A stretch of 64,000 bases of DNA, from positions 18,150 through 82,149 of the forward strand of contig NZ_JAJITD010000025.1 in assembly GCF_020880815.1 (NCBI RefSeq). Reading direction: 5' to 3'. This DNA is from Paraburkholderia sejongensis (lineage in GTDB: Bacteria; Pseudomonadota; Gammaproteobacteria; Burkholderiales; Burkholderiaceae). Positions 16,842-26,130 of this stretch are shown here, piece after piece. The notes under the pieces were generated by a model. It searched no databases, was not told where the DNA came from, and was given only the letters and a program-made list of their open reading frames with translations. The position numbers were made by a program, and so were the translations under genes. Positions within the stretch are counted from its first letter, which is position 1. Each line of letters starts with the position of its first letter.

Positions 16842-18008
16842 ATGAATCCAGCCACTACCACCACCGCGCCCGCTTCTGAGCCTTGTTCCGCGCCGCCGCC
16901 CGAAAACACCCATCTGCGGCTCGGCTACGTCGCGCTCGCCGACGCCGCGCCGCTCGTCGCCGCGAAGCTGCTCGAATTCGGCCACGCGCACGGGCTCACG
17001 CTCGAACTGTGCAAGCAGCCGTCGTGGGCCGCCGTGCGCGACAAACTGTTGTCCGGCGACCTGGACGCCGCGCACACGCTATACGGCCTCGCCTACGGCG
17101 TGCAGCTCGGCCTCGGCGGCCCGCGCGCCGAGATGGCGGTGCTGATGGTGCTGAACCGCAACGGCCAGGCGATCACCCTGTCGAACCGTCTCGCCGACGC
17201 GTTCGCGAAACACGGCACGCTGCGCGCCGCGCTCGCGACGCTCGGCCGCAAGCCGGTGTTCGCGCATACGTTTCCGACCGGCACGCACGCGATGTGGCTG
17301 AACTACTGGCTCGCGGCGCAGGGCGTCGATCCGTTGCGCGAGATCGACAGCGTCGCGATTCCGCCGCCGCAGATGGTCGCTGCGCTCGCCGAAGACCGGC
17401 TCGACGGACTGTGCGTCGGCGAGCCGTGGAATGCGATGGCCGACGCGCACGGCGTCGGCAGGACCGTCGCTTATACGAGTGAGGTGTGGCCGGACCATCC
17501 CGAGAAAGTACTGGCCTGCCGGCGCGATTTCGTCGACGCCTACCCGCGCACGAGCCGCGCGCTCGTGCAGACGGTGCTCGAAGCATGCCGCTGGCTCGAC
17601 GGCGCCGGCCATCGCGAAGAGATTGCGCGCTGGCTCGCGCAGCCGGAGTACATCGGCATCGACGCGGCGCTGATCGCCGCGCGGCTCGACAATCGCACCG
17701 ACGCCGCGCAGCCGCGCCGTCTGCCGATGCGCTTTTTCGACGACGGCGCGGTCAACTATCCGCATCCGTTCGAAGGCGCGTGGTTTCTGACGCAGTTCGA
17801 GCGCTGGGGGATGATCGACGCGCGCGGCGATTACGATGCGATAGCCGCGCGCATCAACCAGACGCAGTTGTATCGCGAGGCCGCCGCGCGCGTGAACGTG
17901 GCGGTGCCGCGCGACGCGGGCATGACCCGTGAGTTGATCGACGGCAAGAGCTGGGGCAGTACCTCGCCGTCCGTCGCTTATGCGCAGCGTTTTCCGATCA
18001 GGCGCTAA
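16842..18008 (+). CDS. nasS: NasS: cytoplasmic nitrate/nitrite sensor (CmpA/NrtA family)
   Basis: A 388-residue periplasmic-binding-protein-fold protein of the NrtA/CmpA/NasS family (LRLGYVALADAAPLVAAKLLEF; DAAHTLYGLAYGVQLGLGG; FPTGTHAMWLNYWLAAQGVDP). The N-terminus is Thr/Ala/Pro-rich with no signal peptide, which fits the cytosolic sensor NasS rather than a transporter subunit. It binds nitrate or nitrite and then releases NasT. It is co-transcribed with nasT and convergent with the rhamnose transporter operon. Confidence 0.9.
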   Translation: MNPATTTTAPASEPCSAPPPENTHLRLGYVALADAAPLVAAKLLEFGHAHGLTLELCKQPSWAAVRDKLLSGDLDAAHTLYGLAYGVQLGLGGPRAEMAVLMVLNRNGQAITLSNRLADAFAKHGTLRAALATLGRKPVFAHTFPTGTHAMWLNYWLAAQGVDPLREIDSVAIPPPQMVAALAEDRLDGLCVGEPWNAMADAHGVGRTVAYTSEVWPDHPEKVLACRRDFVDAYPRTSRALVQTVLEACRWLDGAGHREEIARWLAQPEYIGIDAALIAARLDNRTDAAQPRRLPMRFFDDGAVNYPHPFEGAWFLTQFERWGMIDARGDYDAIAARINQTQLYREAAARVNVAVPRDAGMTRELIDGKSWGSTSPSVAYAQRFPIRR

Positions 18009-18051
18009 GTGCTGAAACACCGACACTGCCCGCCCTGAGAAGAACCGCAGC

Positions 18052-19062
18052 CTAGAAGTTGTACTTATCGATATTGCTCGCATCGAAGGTGGTAGGCGGT
18101 CCGAGAATAATTTCGCCTTGCGCGCCGACGGTCCGCTTGCCGAGCTTGCCGGCGTCGAACGTTTCGCCTTCCTTACCGCTGATCTTGCCCGACGCGAGGG
18201 AGGCTGCCGCATACGCGGCCAGATAGCCGAGCTCGGCCGGATCCCACAACTGGAATGCGGTCACGGTGCCGTTCTTTACGAACGCGCGCATCTGGTTCGG
18301 TGTGCCGAGACCGGTCACCGCGACTTTGCCCTTGCTCGACGACGTCGAGATATAACGCGCCGCCGCCGCGATCCCGACCGTGGTCGGCGCGACGATCGCC
18401 TTCAGATTCGGATACGCCTGCAACAGCCCCTGAGTTTCCACGAACGACTTCTGATCGTCGTCGTTACCGTAAGCAATCTTGACGAGTTTGATCTTCGAGT
18501 ACTCGGGCTTTTTCAGCTCGTCCTGCATCCACTTGATCCACGTGTTCTGATTGGTCGCGTTCGGCGTCGCCGATAGAATCGCGAACTCGCCCTCGCCGCC
18601 CATCAGCTTCGCGACCAGTTGCACCTGGCCCCGGCCGATCCCTTCCGCGTTCGCCTGATTGACGAACAACTGGCGGCCTTCGGGCGCGGTATCCGAATCG
18701 AAGGTCACGACCTTGATCCCCTGGCCCATTGCTTTCTTCAGATACGGCACGACCGCGTTCGCATCGTTCGCGGCGATCACGATCGCGTCCTGATGCTGGG
18801 TGATCAGCGTGTTGATATACGACACCTGCGACGACGCGCCGGCATCCGACGGTCCCACCGCCTTGCCCATGCCGCCGAATTCCTTGATCGCGGCCAGCCC
18901 GCCATCGTCGGCGATCACCTCATACGGATTGTTGATCTGCTTGGGCAGGAACGCGATCTTCAGCCCACTTTTCAGGTCCGCGGCAAGCGCGCCGCCGCAG
19001 CTGATCGCGAGCAACGCGGCGCATAGCGCGGCCGTGCCGGTATGACGTAGAGGTTTGAACAT
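18052..19062 (-). CDS. rhaS: Sugar ABC transporter binding protein, rhamnose type
   Basis: A 336-residue periplasmic binding protein with a signal peptide (TAALCAALLAISCGGALAA) and a type I sugar-binding fold (LKIAFLPKQINNPYEVIADDGG; DAIVIAANDANAVVPYL; TFDSDTAPEGRQLFVNQ). These segments match the RhaS rhamnose-binding group. It is the last gene of a minus-strand operon also encoding an ATPase and two permeases, and rhamnose catabolic enzymes lie nearby. AGGAG lies 8 bases before the ATG. The symbol rhaS here means the binding protein, not the E. coli regulator of that name. Confidence 0.88.
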   Translation of the reverse strand: MFKPLRHTGTAALCAALLAISCGGALAADLKSGLKIAFLPKQINNPYEVIADDGGLAAIKEFGGMGKAVGPSDAGASSQVSYINTLITQHQDAIVIAANDANAVVPYLKKAMGQGIKVVTFDSDTAPEGRQLFVNQANAEGIGRGQVQLVAKLMGGEGEFAILSATPNATNQNTWIKWMQDELKKPEYSKIKLVKIAYGNDDDQKSFVETQGLLQAYPNLKAIVAPTTVGIAAAARYISTSSSKGKVAVTGLGTPNQMRAFVKNGTVTAFQLWDPAELGYLAAYAAASLASGKISGKEGETFDAGKLGKRTVGAQGEIILGPPTTFDASNIDKYNF

Positions 19063-19141
19063 GACGTGTCTCCTGCGTTGTTGTTGGACAGAAAGTGGTC
19101 CGGGTTATCGGTCGTGCAGAGCTGTGGATTACATGGGATCA

Positions 19142-20173
19142 CTAAGAAACAGACGAAGCCGAGGCCGCGGCCGACTTCGCGATGAAACGCCGGTCGCGCG
19201 CAGCGCGCCAGCGCGCGACCAGGTTCGGGATCAGCACCGACGCGAGCAGCAGCACGCCGGTGACCACCGTCAGCGTTTCGCTCGACATGTCGTCGAGCGT
19301 CAACGCGTTTTTCAGCACGCCGATGATCAGCAGCGACAGCAGCACGCCGACCATCGAGCCGCGCCCGCCGAAAATGCTGACGCCGCCGAACAGCACCGCG
19401 GCGATCACCGACAGCTCGAAGCCCTCGCCGTTGTCGCCCCGCGCGCTGGTGAACCGCAGCGTGTACACAATGCCGGCAAGCGCGCTGACGAAGCCCGACA
19501 GCACGAACAGCCGCAAGCGGATCTTCGCGACCTCGATGCCGGAGAAGGCGGCGGCGGTCGGATTCGCGCCGATCGCGTAGAGGCTGCGGCCGAACGCGGT
19601 CGCCTGCAGCAGTACGGTAAACAGCACCGCTGCGACGATCACGATTACGAACGGCAGCGGAACAAAGCTCGCGCCGAGCGTATCCATCCCGAACGCGGTG
19701 TAGCGGGCCGGAAAATCCGCGATCGCCTGATCGCCGAGCAGCACGTAAGCGAGGCCGCGAAACAGCGCGAGCGTACCGATCGTCACCGCGAGCGACGGCA
19801 GATTCAGCTTGACGATCACGAGCCCGTTCAGCAAACCGGCCAACGCGCCGGCGACCAGCACCAGCACGATCACGAGCGGCATCGGCAGACCCATATGCCA
19901 CAGCACGCCCATCAACGCGCTGGACGCGCCGAGCACCGACGCAACGGAAAGATCGATTTCGGCGGCGACGATGATCAGCGTCATCGGCAATGCGATCAAC
20001 GCTATTTCAGTCAGATCGGCGAGCACGTTGCTCAGATTCGCGCCGGTCAGAAACACCGGCGACAACCAGCGCCCGAGCCCGAGTGACACGACCAGCACGA
20101 TCACCAGCAACGCCTCCCATTGCAGCGGCGTTTCGCGTTTGCGCGTGAGCAGCGCGGAATCGGGTTTAGCCAT
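19142..20173 (-). CDS. Sugar ABC transporter permease (RhaQ-like)
   Basis: A 343-residue inner-membrane permease of the ribose/rhamnose class, with 8-10 hydrophobic helices and the conserved loop VVAAEIDLSVASVLGASSA plus FGGVSIFGGRGSMVGV near the C-terminus. It pairs with the permease encoded immediately upstream, whose stop lies inside this gene (8-base overlap), so the two are translationally coupled. With the ATPase and binding protein it would import L-rhamnose. Confidence 0.9.
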   Translation of the reverse strand: MAKPDSALLTRKRETPLQWEALLVIVLVVSLGLGRWLSPVFLTGANLSNVLADLTEIALIALPMTLIIVAAEIDLSVASVLGASSALMGVLWHMGLPMPLVIVLVLVAGALAGLLNGLVIVKLNLPSLAVTIGTLALFRGLAYVLLGDQAIADFPARYTAFGMDTLGASFVPLPFVIVIVAAVLFTVLLQATAFGRSLYAIGANPTAAAFSGIEVAKIRLRLFVLSGFVSALAGIVYTLRFTSARGDNGEGFELSVIAAVLFGGVSIFGGRGSMVGVLLSLLIIGVLKNALTLDDMSSETLTVVTGVLLLASVLIPNLVARWRAARDRRFIAKSAAASASSVS

Positions 20174-21221
20174 GAGCGCGTTTCCTCATCATGCGTTTGG
20201 CGACTGAGCGGGCCAGCAAGGTATCGGCGGCGATCGCGGCGACGATCAGCGTGCCCTGGATCGCCTGCTCCCAGAACGGCGACACGTGCAACACGACCAG
20301 CGCGATGCTGATCACGCCGAGCACCAGCGCGCCGAGCGTCGCGCCGAGAATCGTGCCGACGCCGCCGGTGATCGCGACACTGCCGACCACGGCGGCCGCG
20401 ACGACCTGCAATTCGATGCCCTTCGCGGTGCTCGCATCGACAGTGCCGAAACGCGCGAGCCACAGCGCGCCGGCGAAACCGGCAATCGCGCCGGACAGCA
20501 GGAAGCCCGACATCACGCGCCGCTCGACATTCACGCCGGCGAGCCGCGCGGCCTCCGGATTCGAGCCGATCGCGTAATGCTCGCGGCCGGCGCGGAACTG
20601 CTTCAGATAGATCGCAAGCCCGAGCAGCACGACGACCGCGATCAGCGCAAGGTTCGGAATCCCGAGCAACGTGCCGGTCGCGAGCCGCGAATACGCGTCG
20701 GGCAAGCTCGTCGCGTTGATCTGGCCGCCGTGCACCCACGCATAATCGGCACCGCGAAAGATGTACAGCGTCGACAGCGTCGCGACCAGCGAAGGCACGC
20801 GCCCGACCGCGACCAGCAGCGCATTGATGCCGCCCGCGACGAGTCCGATCGCGAGCCCCGCCGCCAGCGCGACCAGCACCGGCATATGTGGAAACGCGAC
20901 ATACAGACTGCCCACCGCGTACGCGCTGATGCCGACCGTCGAGCCGACCGACAGATCGATATGCCGCATCAAAATCACCACGGTCATCCCGGCGGTCAGC
21001 AGGCCGATAATCGACACGTTCAGCAGCACGTCGCGCAGATTTTGCAGGTTCAGAAACTGCGGCTTCGCGAGCCCGGTGCCGGCCACCAGCAAGATCAGGA
21101 CGACGAATAACGTGGTTTCGCGGCTCTTCGCGAGACTCGCGACGAGGCCGCCGGGCGCGAGCCCGGAGCGCTTCGGCAGCGACTGCCGGACCGGCGCGGA
21201 ATGGATCGAATGGCGCATCAT
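20166..21221 (-). CDS. Sugar ABC transporter permease (RhaP-like)
   Basis: A 351-residue permease of the same class (LMRHIDLSVGSTVGISAYAVG; GSVAITGGVGTILGATLG). The frame is open to 21506, but the ATG at 21221 overlaps the ATPase stop as ATGA and gives a normal N-terminus, so I use it. The second copy of the EAA-like loop and the paired arrangement suggest a heterodimeric transmembrane channel. Confidence 0.9.
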   Translation of the reverse strand: MMRHSIHSAPVRQSLPKRSGLAPGGLVASLAKSRETTLFVVLILLVAGTGLAKPQFLNLQNLRDVLLNVSIIGLLTAGMTVVILMRHIDLSVGSTVGISAYAVGSLYVAFPHMPVLVALAAGLAIGLVAGGINALLVAVGRVPSLVATLSTLYIFRGADYAWVHGGQINATSLPDAYSRLATGTLLGIPNLALIAVVVLLGLAIYLKQFRAGREHYAIGSNPEAARLAGVNVERRVMSGFLLSGAIAGFAGALWLARFGTVDASTAKGIELQVVAAAVVGSVAITGGVGTILGATLGALVLGVISIALVVLHVSPFWEQAIQGTLIVAAIAADTLLARSVAKRMMRKRAHG

Positions 21222-22747
21222 GCCGCACGTCCCAACGGTGAAAGTCCCTGACCGAGCGCGGCGCCCATGATGCGCTCCTCGTTCGCGTCGGCGCGCGCGA
21301 TCTCCGCGCTGATGCGGCCTTCGTGCATCACCAGCACGCGATCGGCCATACCGAGTACTTCGGGCAGCTCGCTCGAAATCATCAGCACCGCCATCCCGTC
21401 GCGCACCAGTTCGGCGAGCGCGCCGTACACCTCGGCCTTCGCGCCGACGTCGATGCCGCGTGTCGGTTCGTCGATGATCAGCACTTTCGGGCCGGTCGCA
21501 AGCCACTTGCCGAGCACGACCTTCTGCTGATTGCCGCCGGACAGCGTGCCGACCGGCGCATTCGGGTCACCGGCCTTCAGGCGCAGCCGCGCGCCCCATT
21601 GATTCGCGAGCCGGGTTTCGCTGCGCGTCGAGATCAGCCCATGCCGCACGAGCCGGCCGAGCACCGTCATCGAGGCATTGCGCGCGATGCTCAGTTCCAG
21701 TGCGAGCCCTTGCTGGCGGCGATCCTCCGGCACCAGCGCGAGCCCCGCGCGCACCGCCGCCGCGGGCTTGCCGGTCGCCAGACGCTTGCCGGACAGCCAC
21801 ACTTCGCCCGCATCGAGCGGATCGATCCCGAAGATCGCCCGTGCGACTTCACTGCGGCCCGCGCCGACCAGACCCGCGAGCGCGACGATCTCGCCCGCGC
21901 GCACCTCGAATGAAATGTCCTTGAACACGCCGACGCGCGTCAGCCCGCGCACCGACAGACGCACTTCGCCTGGCGTGCAAGCGGCCTTCGGATAGAACGT
22001 CTCCAGATCGCGGCCGACCATCTTCGCGACGATCGCCTCGGTGGTCAGATCGGCGGTCGGTGCGTCGAACACTTTCGCGCCGTCGCGCATGATCGTCACG
22101 CGCTGCGTCAGCGCGAACACTTCGTCAAGCCGGTGCGTGATGAACAGGATCGCGACGTCGCGCTCGCGCAATTTCCGCACGATCGCGAACAGCCGCTCGA
22201 CTTCGGGCAACGACAACGCCGCGGTCGGCTCGTCCATGATCAGCACGCTCGCATTCAGCGACAACGCCTTGGCGATTTCGATCACCTGCTGATCCGCGAT
22301 CGACAGACCGCGCACCAGTTGATCCGCCCGCAACTCGACGCCGAGCGATGCGAGCAGAGCGTCCACTTCACGATGCATCGCGTCGTATTGAATCCGCCCA
22401 AAGCGGTCGACCGGCTGGCGGCCCATGAAGATGTTCTCGGCGATCGACAGATCGAAGAACAGCGTCGGTTCCTGATAGATCACCGCGAGCCCCGCGTCGC
22501 GTGCTTCGGCCGGCGTTGCGAAGCGGCGCGGCTCGCCGTTCAACAGCAATTCGCCGGCATCGGGCTGATGCACGCCGGCGAGGATTTTCACGAGCGTCGA
22601 TTTGCCCGCGCCGTTCTCGCCGAGCAGCGCATGCACCTCGCCGGGCCACAGCACGAGGTCGCCGTCCGATAACGCACGCACCCGGCCGAAAGATTTGCTC
22701 GCATGCCGCAATTCGAGTCGCGGCACCGCGGATGGGGATTGCTGCAC
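21218..22747 (-). CDS. Sugar ABC transporter ATP-binding protein (RhaT-like)
   Basis: A 509-residue protein with two tandem ABC domains, as is usual for the ribose/rhamnose class. Walker A is GENGAGKST in the first domain; the first signature region is RGLSIADQQVIEIAKALS and Walker B is VLIMDEPTAAL. The second domain has the canonical LSGGNQQKVVLGKWL and VLIIDEPTRGIDVG but a degenerate Walker A (ALAGLVGAGRSE). The start is GTG at 22747, with AGGAG 7 bases upstream. It powers the rhamnose transporter. Confidence 0.92.
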   Translation of the reverse strand: MQQSPSAVPRLELRHASKSFGRVRALSDGDLVLWPGEVHALLGENGAGKSTLVKILAGVHQPDAGELLLNGEPRRFATPAEARDAGLAVIYQEPTLFFDLSIAENIFMGRQPVDRFGRIQYDAMHREVDALLASLGVELRADQLVRGLSIADQQVIEIAKALSLNASVLIMDEPTAALSLPEVERLFAIVRKLRERDVAILFITHRLDEVFALTQRVTIMRDGAKVFDAPTADLTTEAIVAKMVGRDLETFYPKAACTPGEVRLSVRGLTRVGVFKDISFEVRAGEIVALAGLVGAGRSEVARAIFGIDPLDAGEVWLSGKRLATGKPAAAVRAGLALVPEDRRQQGLALELSIARNASMTVLGRLVRHGLISTRSETRLANQWGARLRLKAGDPNAPVGTLSGGNQQKVVLGKWLATGPKVLIIDEPTRGIDVGAKAEVYGALAELVRDGMAVLMISSELPEVLGMADRVLVMHEGRISAEIARADANEERIMGAALGQGLSPLGRAA

Positions 22748-22809
22748 TGCGTGTCTCCTGTACTTCTGCTGCGGTTATCTGTGCAGTGTTCTATTGCTTC
22801 GCAGGCGCT

Positions 22810-23703
22810 TCAAATGCGGTAAAAGCGTTCAGCGTTGCCGCGAAACAGCGCGGCTCTGTCGGCCTCGCTCGCATCGGCGACGATCGCCGCATACGCGCGC
22901 CACACATCCGTGTACGAGCCGAACAGCCGGTCGACCGGAAAATTCGACGCGAACATCGCGCGCTCGACGCCGAACGCATCGATCGTCTCAAGCACGTAGG
23001 GCCGCAGGCTTTCAACCGTCCAGCGATGATCGAACATCGCCAGGCCGCTGATCTTCACCGCGACGTTTGAACAAGCCGCGAGCATGCGCAAGCCGTCGCG
23101 CCACGCGCGATACCCGGCGACGCTATTGCGATCGACGAACATTCCCGCGTGATTGACGATAAACAGCGTATCCGCGTGCTCGCGCGCAAGCGCGGCCGCC
23201 TCTTCCATTTGCGACGGATACAACTGCAGATCGAACGACAGATCATGACGGCGCAACAACGCGAAATGCTCGCGCCATTGCCGCTCGCGCATGAAATGAC
23301 GGCCGACGTAATCGTAGAGTTTGTTCTGATGCACATTGAGGATCTGCCGGATTCCGCGCGTATTCGCGAACGACGCATGCGCTTCCAGTAACGCGGGTGC
23401 ATTCGCGGCGGACAGATTCACCGCCGCGACGAGCGCGTTCGGCATCCCCCGCGATTCGGGCGCGTCGGCAAGCGACTGCAACCAGCGGGTTTCTTCGACC
23501 GGATCGGCGGGATCGTGATTGGCCTCGACGTGCACGAGTTTCAGTACCTCGATCTCGCCGGCTTCGCCGAGCAGATCGTCGAGCAGATAGTTATGCTTGA
23601 GCTCGCGCGCATCGCCGACGAACGACACGCCCGGATTTTCCAGCCACGGATAGCGATGCGTGCTCAGATCCCACAGATGAATATGCGAGTCGACAACCTG
23701 CAT
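22810..23703 (-). CDS. Amidohydrolase-family sugar lactonase
   Basis: A 297-residue amidohydrolase-2 (TIM-barrel metal hydrolase). The metal site opens with VVDSHIHLWDL; further motifs are KLVHVEANHDP, FIVNHAGMF and RAMFASNFPVDR. The family includes L-fuconolactonase and the L-rhamnono-gamma-lactonase used in oxidative sugar pathways. Placement between rhaM and the transporter, with L-rhamnose dehydrogenase nearby, makes hydrolysis of L-rhamnonolactone to L-rhamnonate the likely role. That substrate is inferred from context. Confidence 0.85.
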   Translation of the reverse strand: MQVVDSHIHLWDLSTHRYPWLENPGVSFVGDARELKHNYLLDDLLGEAGEIEVLKLVHVEANHDPADPVEETRWLQSLADAPESRGMPNALVAAVNLSAANAPALLEAHASFANTRGIRQILNVHQNKLYDYVGRHFMRERQWREHFALLRRHDLSFDLQLYPSQMEEAAALAREHADTLFIVNHAGMFVDRNSVAGYRAWRDGLRMLAACSNVAVKISGLAMFDHRWTVESLRPYVLETIDAFGVERAMFASNFPVDRLFGSYTDVWRAYAAIVADASEADRAALFRGNAERFYRI

Positions 23704-23756
23704 TCGGCACCTTCGTCGGGTGAAAAGCGGTTATGGGGGAACTCGTCAATCGTTCG

Positions 23757-24080
23757 TTAGCCCAGCGGACTCAAATGAAAGACCGCTTCGAGCGGCTGCG
23801 ATAGCGGCGTATGATCCGGCGCGGTCTGCATGATGTCGGCCATGTAATCCCACCATTTGCGCATTACGTCGAGTTGCGGCAACTGGTCCATCGCGTGATC
23901 GCTATTGCGCGTGAGTACCGCGAACAGGTGATGGGTGTTCGGGTCGAAAAAGATCCGATAGTCGCGCACGCCGGCGTTGTGCAGCGCGTCAACCAGTTCG
24001 GGCCAGGTTTGCGCGTGACGCCGTTCGTATTCCGCGCGCATGCCGGGGTTGAGCACCATCCGGAAAGCGATTGTTTCCAT
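23757..24080 (-). CDS. rhaM: L-rhamnose mutarotase
   Basis: A 107-residue protein matching RhaM/YiiL: IAFRMVLNPGMRAEYERRHAQTWPELVDALHNAGVRDYRI-type N-terminus with the active-site His (RRHAQTWPEL), and WWDYMADIM near the end. It interconverts alpha and beta anomers of L-rhamnose, giving the dehydrogenase its preferred anomer. It is the promoter-proximal gene of the transporter operon and divergent from a LysR regulator. Confidence 0.9.
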   Translation of the reverse strand: METIAFRMVLNPGMRAEYERRHAQTWPELVDALHNAGVRDYRIFFDPNTHHLFAVLTRNSDHAMDQLPQLDVMRKWWDYMADIMQTAPDHTPLSQPLEAVFHLSPLG

Positions 24081-24182
24081 TGCGGCCTGTCTCCAAACCC
24101 ATGCAAGCGGGTTGCTGCGGTTAAGCGGCGCTGTGTCTGGCGAGCGTCTGGAACGACTATAATTCCTGCGTCGATAGCATCT

Positions 24183-24201
24183 CAATCCGTTGTTGGGATT
24201 G
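24183..24201. promoter_or_regulatory. Inverted repeat before the LysR gene
   Basis: CAATCC and GGATTG flank a 7-base spacer, in the divergent region between rhaM and the LysR gene. A TATAAT-like box lies just upstream (about 24158-24163). A second inexact pair, GGAA-N9-TTCC, is nearby. Spacing fits a LysR-type site, but the assignment is only positional. Confidence 0.35.
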
Positions 24202-24232
24202 GGCGATCCACAAACCGAATCGCACGGGCATC

Positions 24233-25246
24233 ATGAGCCAATATTCAGCCGCCGTTGCCCTCGTCAACCGGCTCAAGTTCAAGCACCTCGCACTGCTCGT
24301 CGCACTCGACGACACCCGCAATCTTCATCAGGCCGCCGAAACCGTCAACGTCGCGCAACCGAGCGCGAGCCGCATGCTCGGCGACATCGAAGAAGCGTTC
24401 GGCTTCCTGCTGTTCGAACGCAACGCGCGCGGCATGACGCCGACTCCACTCGGCGTCGTCACACTTGCCTACGCGCGCCGTGCACTCACCGAACTGACGC
24501 GCTTCGCCGAAGATCTCGAAGTCAAACGGCGTGGCGGACATGGACAGTTGACCGTCGGCGCGATCATGGGCGCCGCGCCCGATCTGCTGGCGATGGCGGT
24601 CGCCGCGCTGAAGACCGAAAGCCCGCTGCTCAACGTGCGCATTCTCGGCGAAACGAGCGACCAGGTCGTGCAGTTGTTGCATCGCCGCGAGGTAGATCTT
24701 GCGTTGGGCCGCCTGACCAATCCGCTTCAGCACAACGACTTCGGCTTCGAGCCGCTCGCGCGCGAAACGCTGTTGCTGGTCGTGCGCGCGGTGCATCCGC
24801 TCGCGCGGCGCACTCGTATTACGTTGCGCGAACTGGTCGACTGGCCGTGGGTCGCGCAGCCGGTCACGAGTCCGGCGCGCGTGCTGTTCGAGGAAGAACT
24901 TGCGCGCGCGGGGCTCGCGACGCCGGTCAATCTGACCGAATGCGCGTCGATCTTCGCGACGCTGCAACTGCTCGAAAACTACGACGCGGTTGCGATGCTG
25001 CCCGAATCGGTCGTACGCGATCACCTGCGCGGCGCACTGCTGGTCGCGCTGCCGCTCGAAATCGGCAAGAGCCTCGCGGGCTTCGGCATCCTGACGCGCA
25101 AAGAAGAAGCGCTCGCCGAACCGGCGCTGCGTTTCATCGAACTGCTGCGCGGTTTCTCGTCCAGGCTCGCGCGCGACAACCTGCTCGACGCGGTAGATAC
25201 ACCGATCGCGCCGCATACGCTGAGCACGCCCAGTGCGGTCGATTAA
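24233..25246 (+). CDS. LysR-family regulator of the rhamnose region
   Basis: A 337-residue LysR-type regulator. The winged helix-turn-helix is at about 15-75 (LKFKHLALLVALDDTRNLHQAAETVNVAQPSASRMLGDIEEAFG region), followed by a substrate-binding effector domain (QLTVGAIMGAAPDLLAMAVAAL). It resembles the GbpR (galactose-binding-protein regulator) group that controls sugar catabolic and transport genes. It lies between the transporter/rhaM operon and the catabolic operon, divergent from rhaM and convergent with the L-rhamnose dehydrogenase gene. It probably activates both in the presence of rhamnose or an intermediate. Confidence 0.9.
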   Translation: MSQYSAAVALVNRLKFKHLALLVALDDTRNLHQAAETVNVAQPSASRMLGDIEEAFGFLLFERNARGMTPTPLGVVTLAYARRALTELTRFAEDLEVKRRGGHGQLTVGAIMGAAPDLLAMAVAALKTESPLLNVRILGETSDQVVQLLHRREVDLALGRLTNPLQHNDFGFEPLARETLLLVVRAVHPLARRTRITLRELVDWPWVAQPVTSPARVLFEEELARAGLATPVNLTECASIFATLQLLENYDAVAMLPESVVRDHLRGALLVALPLEIGKSLAGFGILTRKEEALAEPALRFIELLRGFSSRLARDNLLDAVDTPIAPHTLSTPSAVD

Positions 25247-25265
25247 CGGACGCATCGCGCGCCGC

Positions 25266-26048
25266 TCATTGCAGATTCACGAACAGCCCGCCGTCGACCA
25301 ATAACGCGGCGCCGGTCACATAGCGCGCGCGGTCCGATGCGAGAAACACCACGCAATCGGCAACGTCGTCCGGACGGCCGAGCCGGCCGAGCGGAATGCG
25401 CTTCTCGAAGTAGGCTTTCTTTTCTTCGTCGGCGAGATCGTCGGCATTCAAATCTGTCGCGATCGTGCCGGGCATCACCGAATTGCATCGGATACCGAAC
25501 GGTCCCAGCGCAATCGCGCACGACTGCATCAGCGAATGCACGCCGGCCTTGGTCGGCGTGTAATGCGTCTGCATCCCGCCGCCGACCAATGCGCTGATCG
25601 AACTGGTCGCGACAATCGCGCCGCCGCTGCCCTGCTTCTTCATCTGCTGCGCGGCCGCCTGGGTCACGAAGAATGCGCCGTTCAGATTCACCGCGACCGT
25701 CGCTTCGAGCACGTCGGCCGGCATGTCGAGAAACGCGTGGAATGGACAGATGCCGGCATTGCTCGCGAGCACGTCGACGCGGCCGAACGCATCGACCGTG
25801 CGCCGCACCAGTTCCTGACCGGTATCGCGGGCGGCGACATTACCCTCGACCGCGATCGCGCGCCGGCCAAGCGCTTCGATTTCGCCGATTACTTCCTCGA
25901 CGGCCGAGCTGCGCCCATACGATGCGTCGTTATCGCCCCAGTAGTTGATCGCCACGTCCGCGCCCTCGCGCGCGCAGGCCACCGCAATCGCGCGGCCGAT
26001 GCCGCGTGAACCGCCGGTGACGATCACGACCTTGTCCTTGAGCAGCAC
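25266..26048 (-). CDS. L-rhamnose 1-dehydrogenase (SDR)
   Basis: A 260-residue short-chain dehydrogenase with the cofactor motif TGGSRGIGRA, the catalytic Tyr-Lys in THYTPTKAG and the C-terminal SDRARYVTGAALLVDGGLFVNLQ. It strongly resembles the characterised L-rhamnose 1-dehydrogenases (LRA1), especially around NAGICPFHAFLDMP and SSISALVGGGMQTHYTPTKAG. It would oxidise L-rhamnose to L-rhamnono-1,4-lactone, the first step of the non-phosphorylating pathway. The start is GTG at 26048, 6 bases after AAGGAG. Confidence 0.9.
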   Translation of the reverse strand: MLLKDKVVIVTGGSRGIGRAIAVACAREGADVAINYWGDNDASYGRSSAVEEVIGEIEALGRRAIAVEGNVAARDTGQELVRRTVDAFGRVDVLASNAGICPFHAFLDMPADVLEATVAVNLNGAFFVTQAAAQQMKKQGSGGAIVATSSISALVGGGMQTHYTPTKAGVHSLMQSCAIALGPFGIRCNSVMPGTIATDLNADDLADEEKKAYFEKRIPLGRLGRPDDVADCVVFLASDRARYVTGAALLVDGGLFVNLQ

Positions 26049-26130
26049 GTCACTCTCCTTTGCGTCGAAGTCTGTTTTACTGCCGCGTCGCCGCGCTCAT
26101 GCTCCGATGAGCTCGATGCGTCTCGAACAT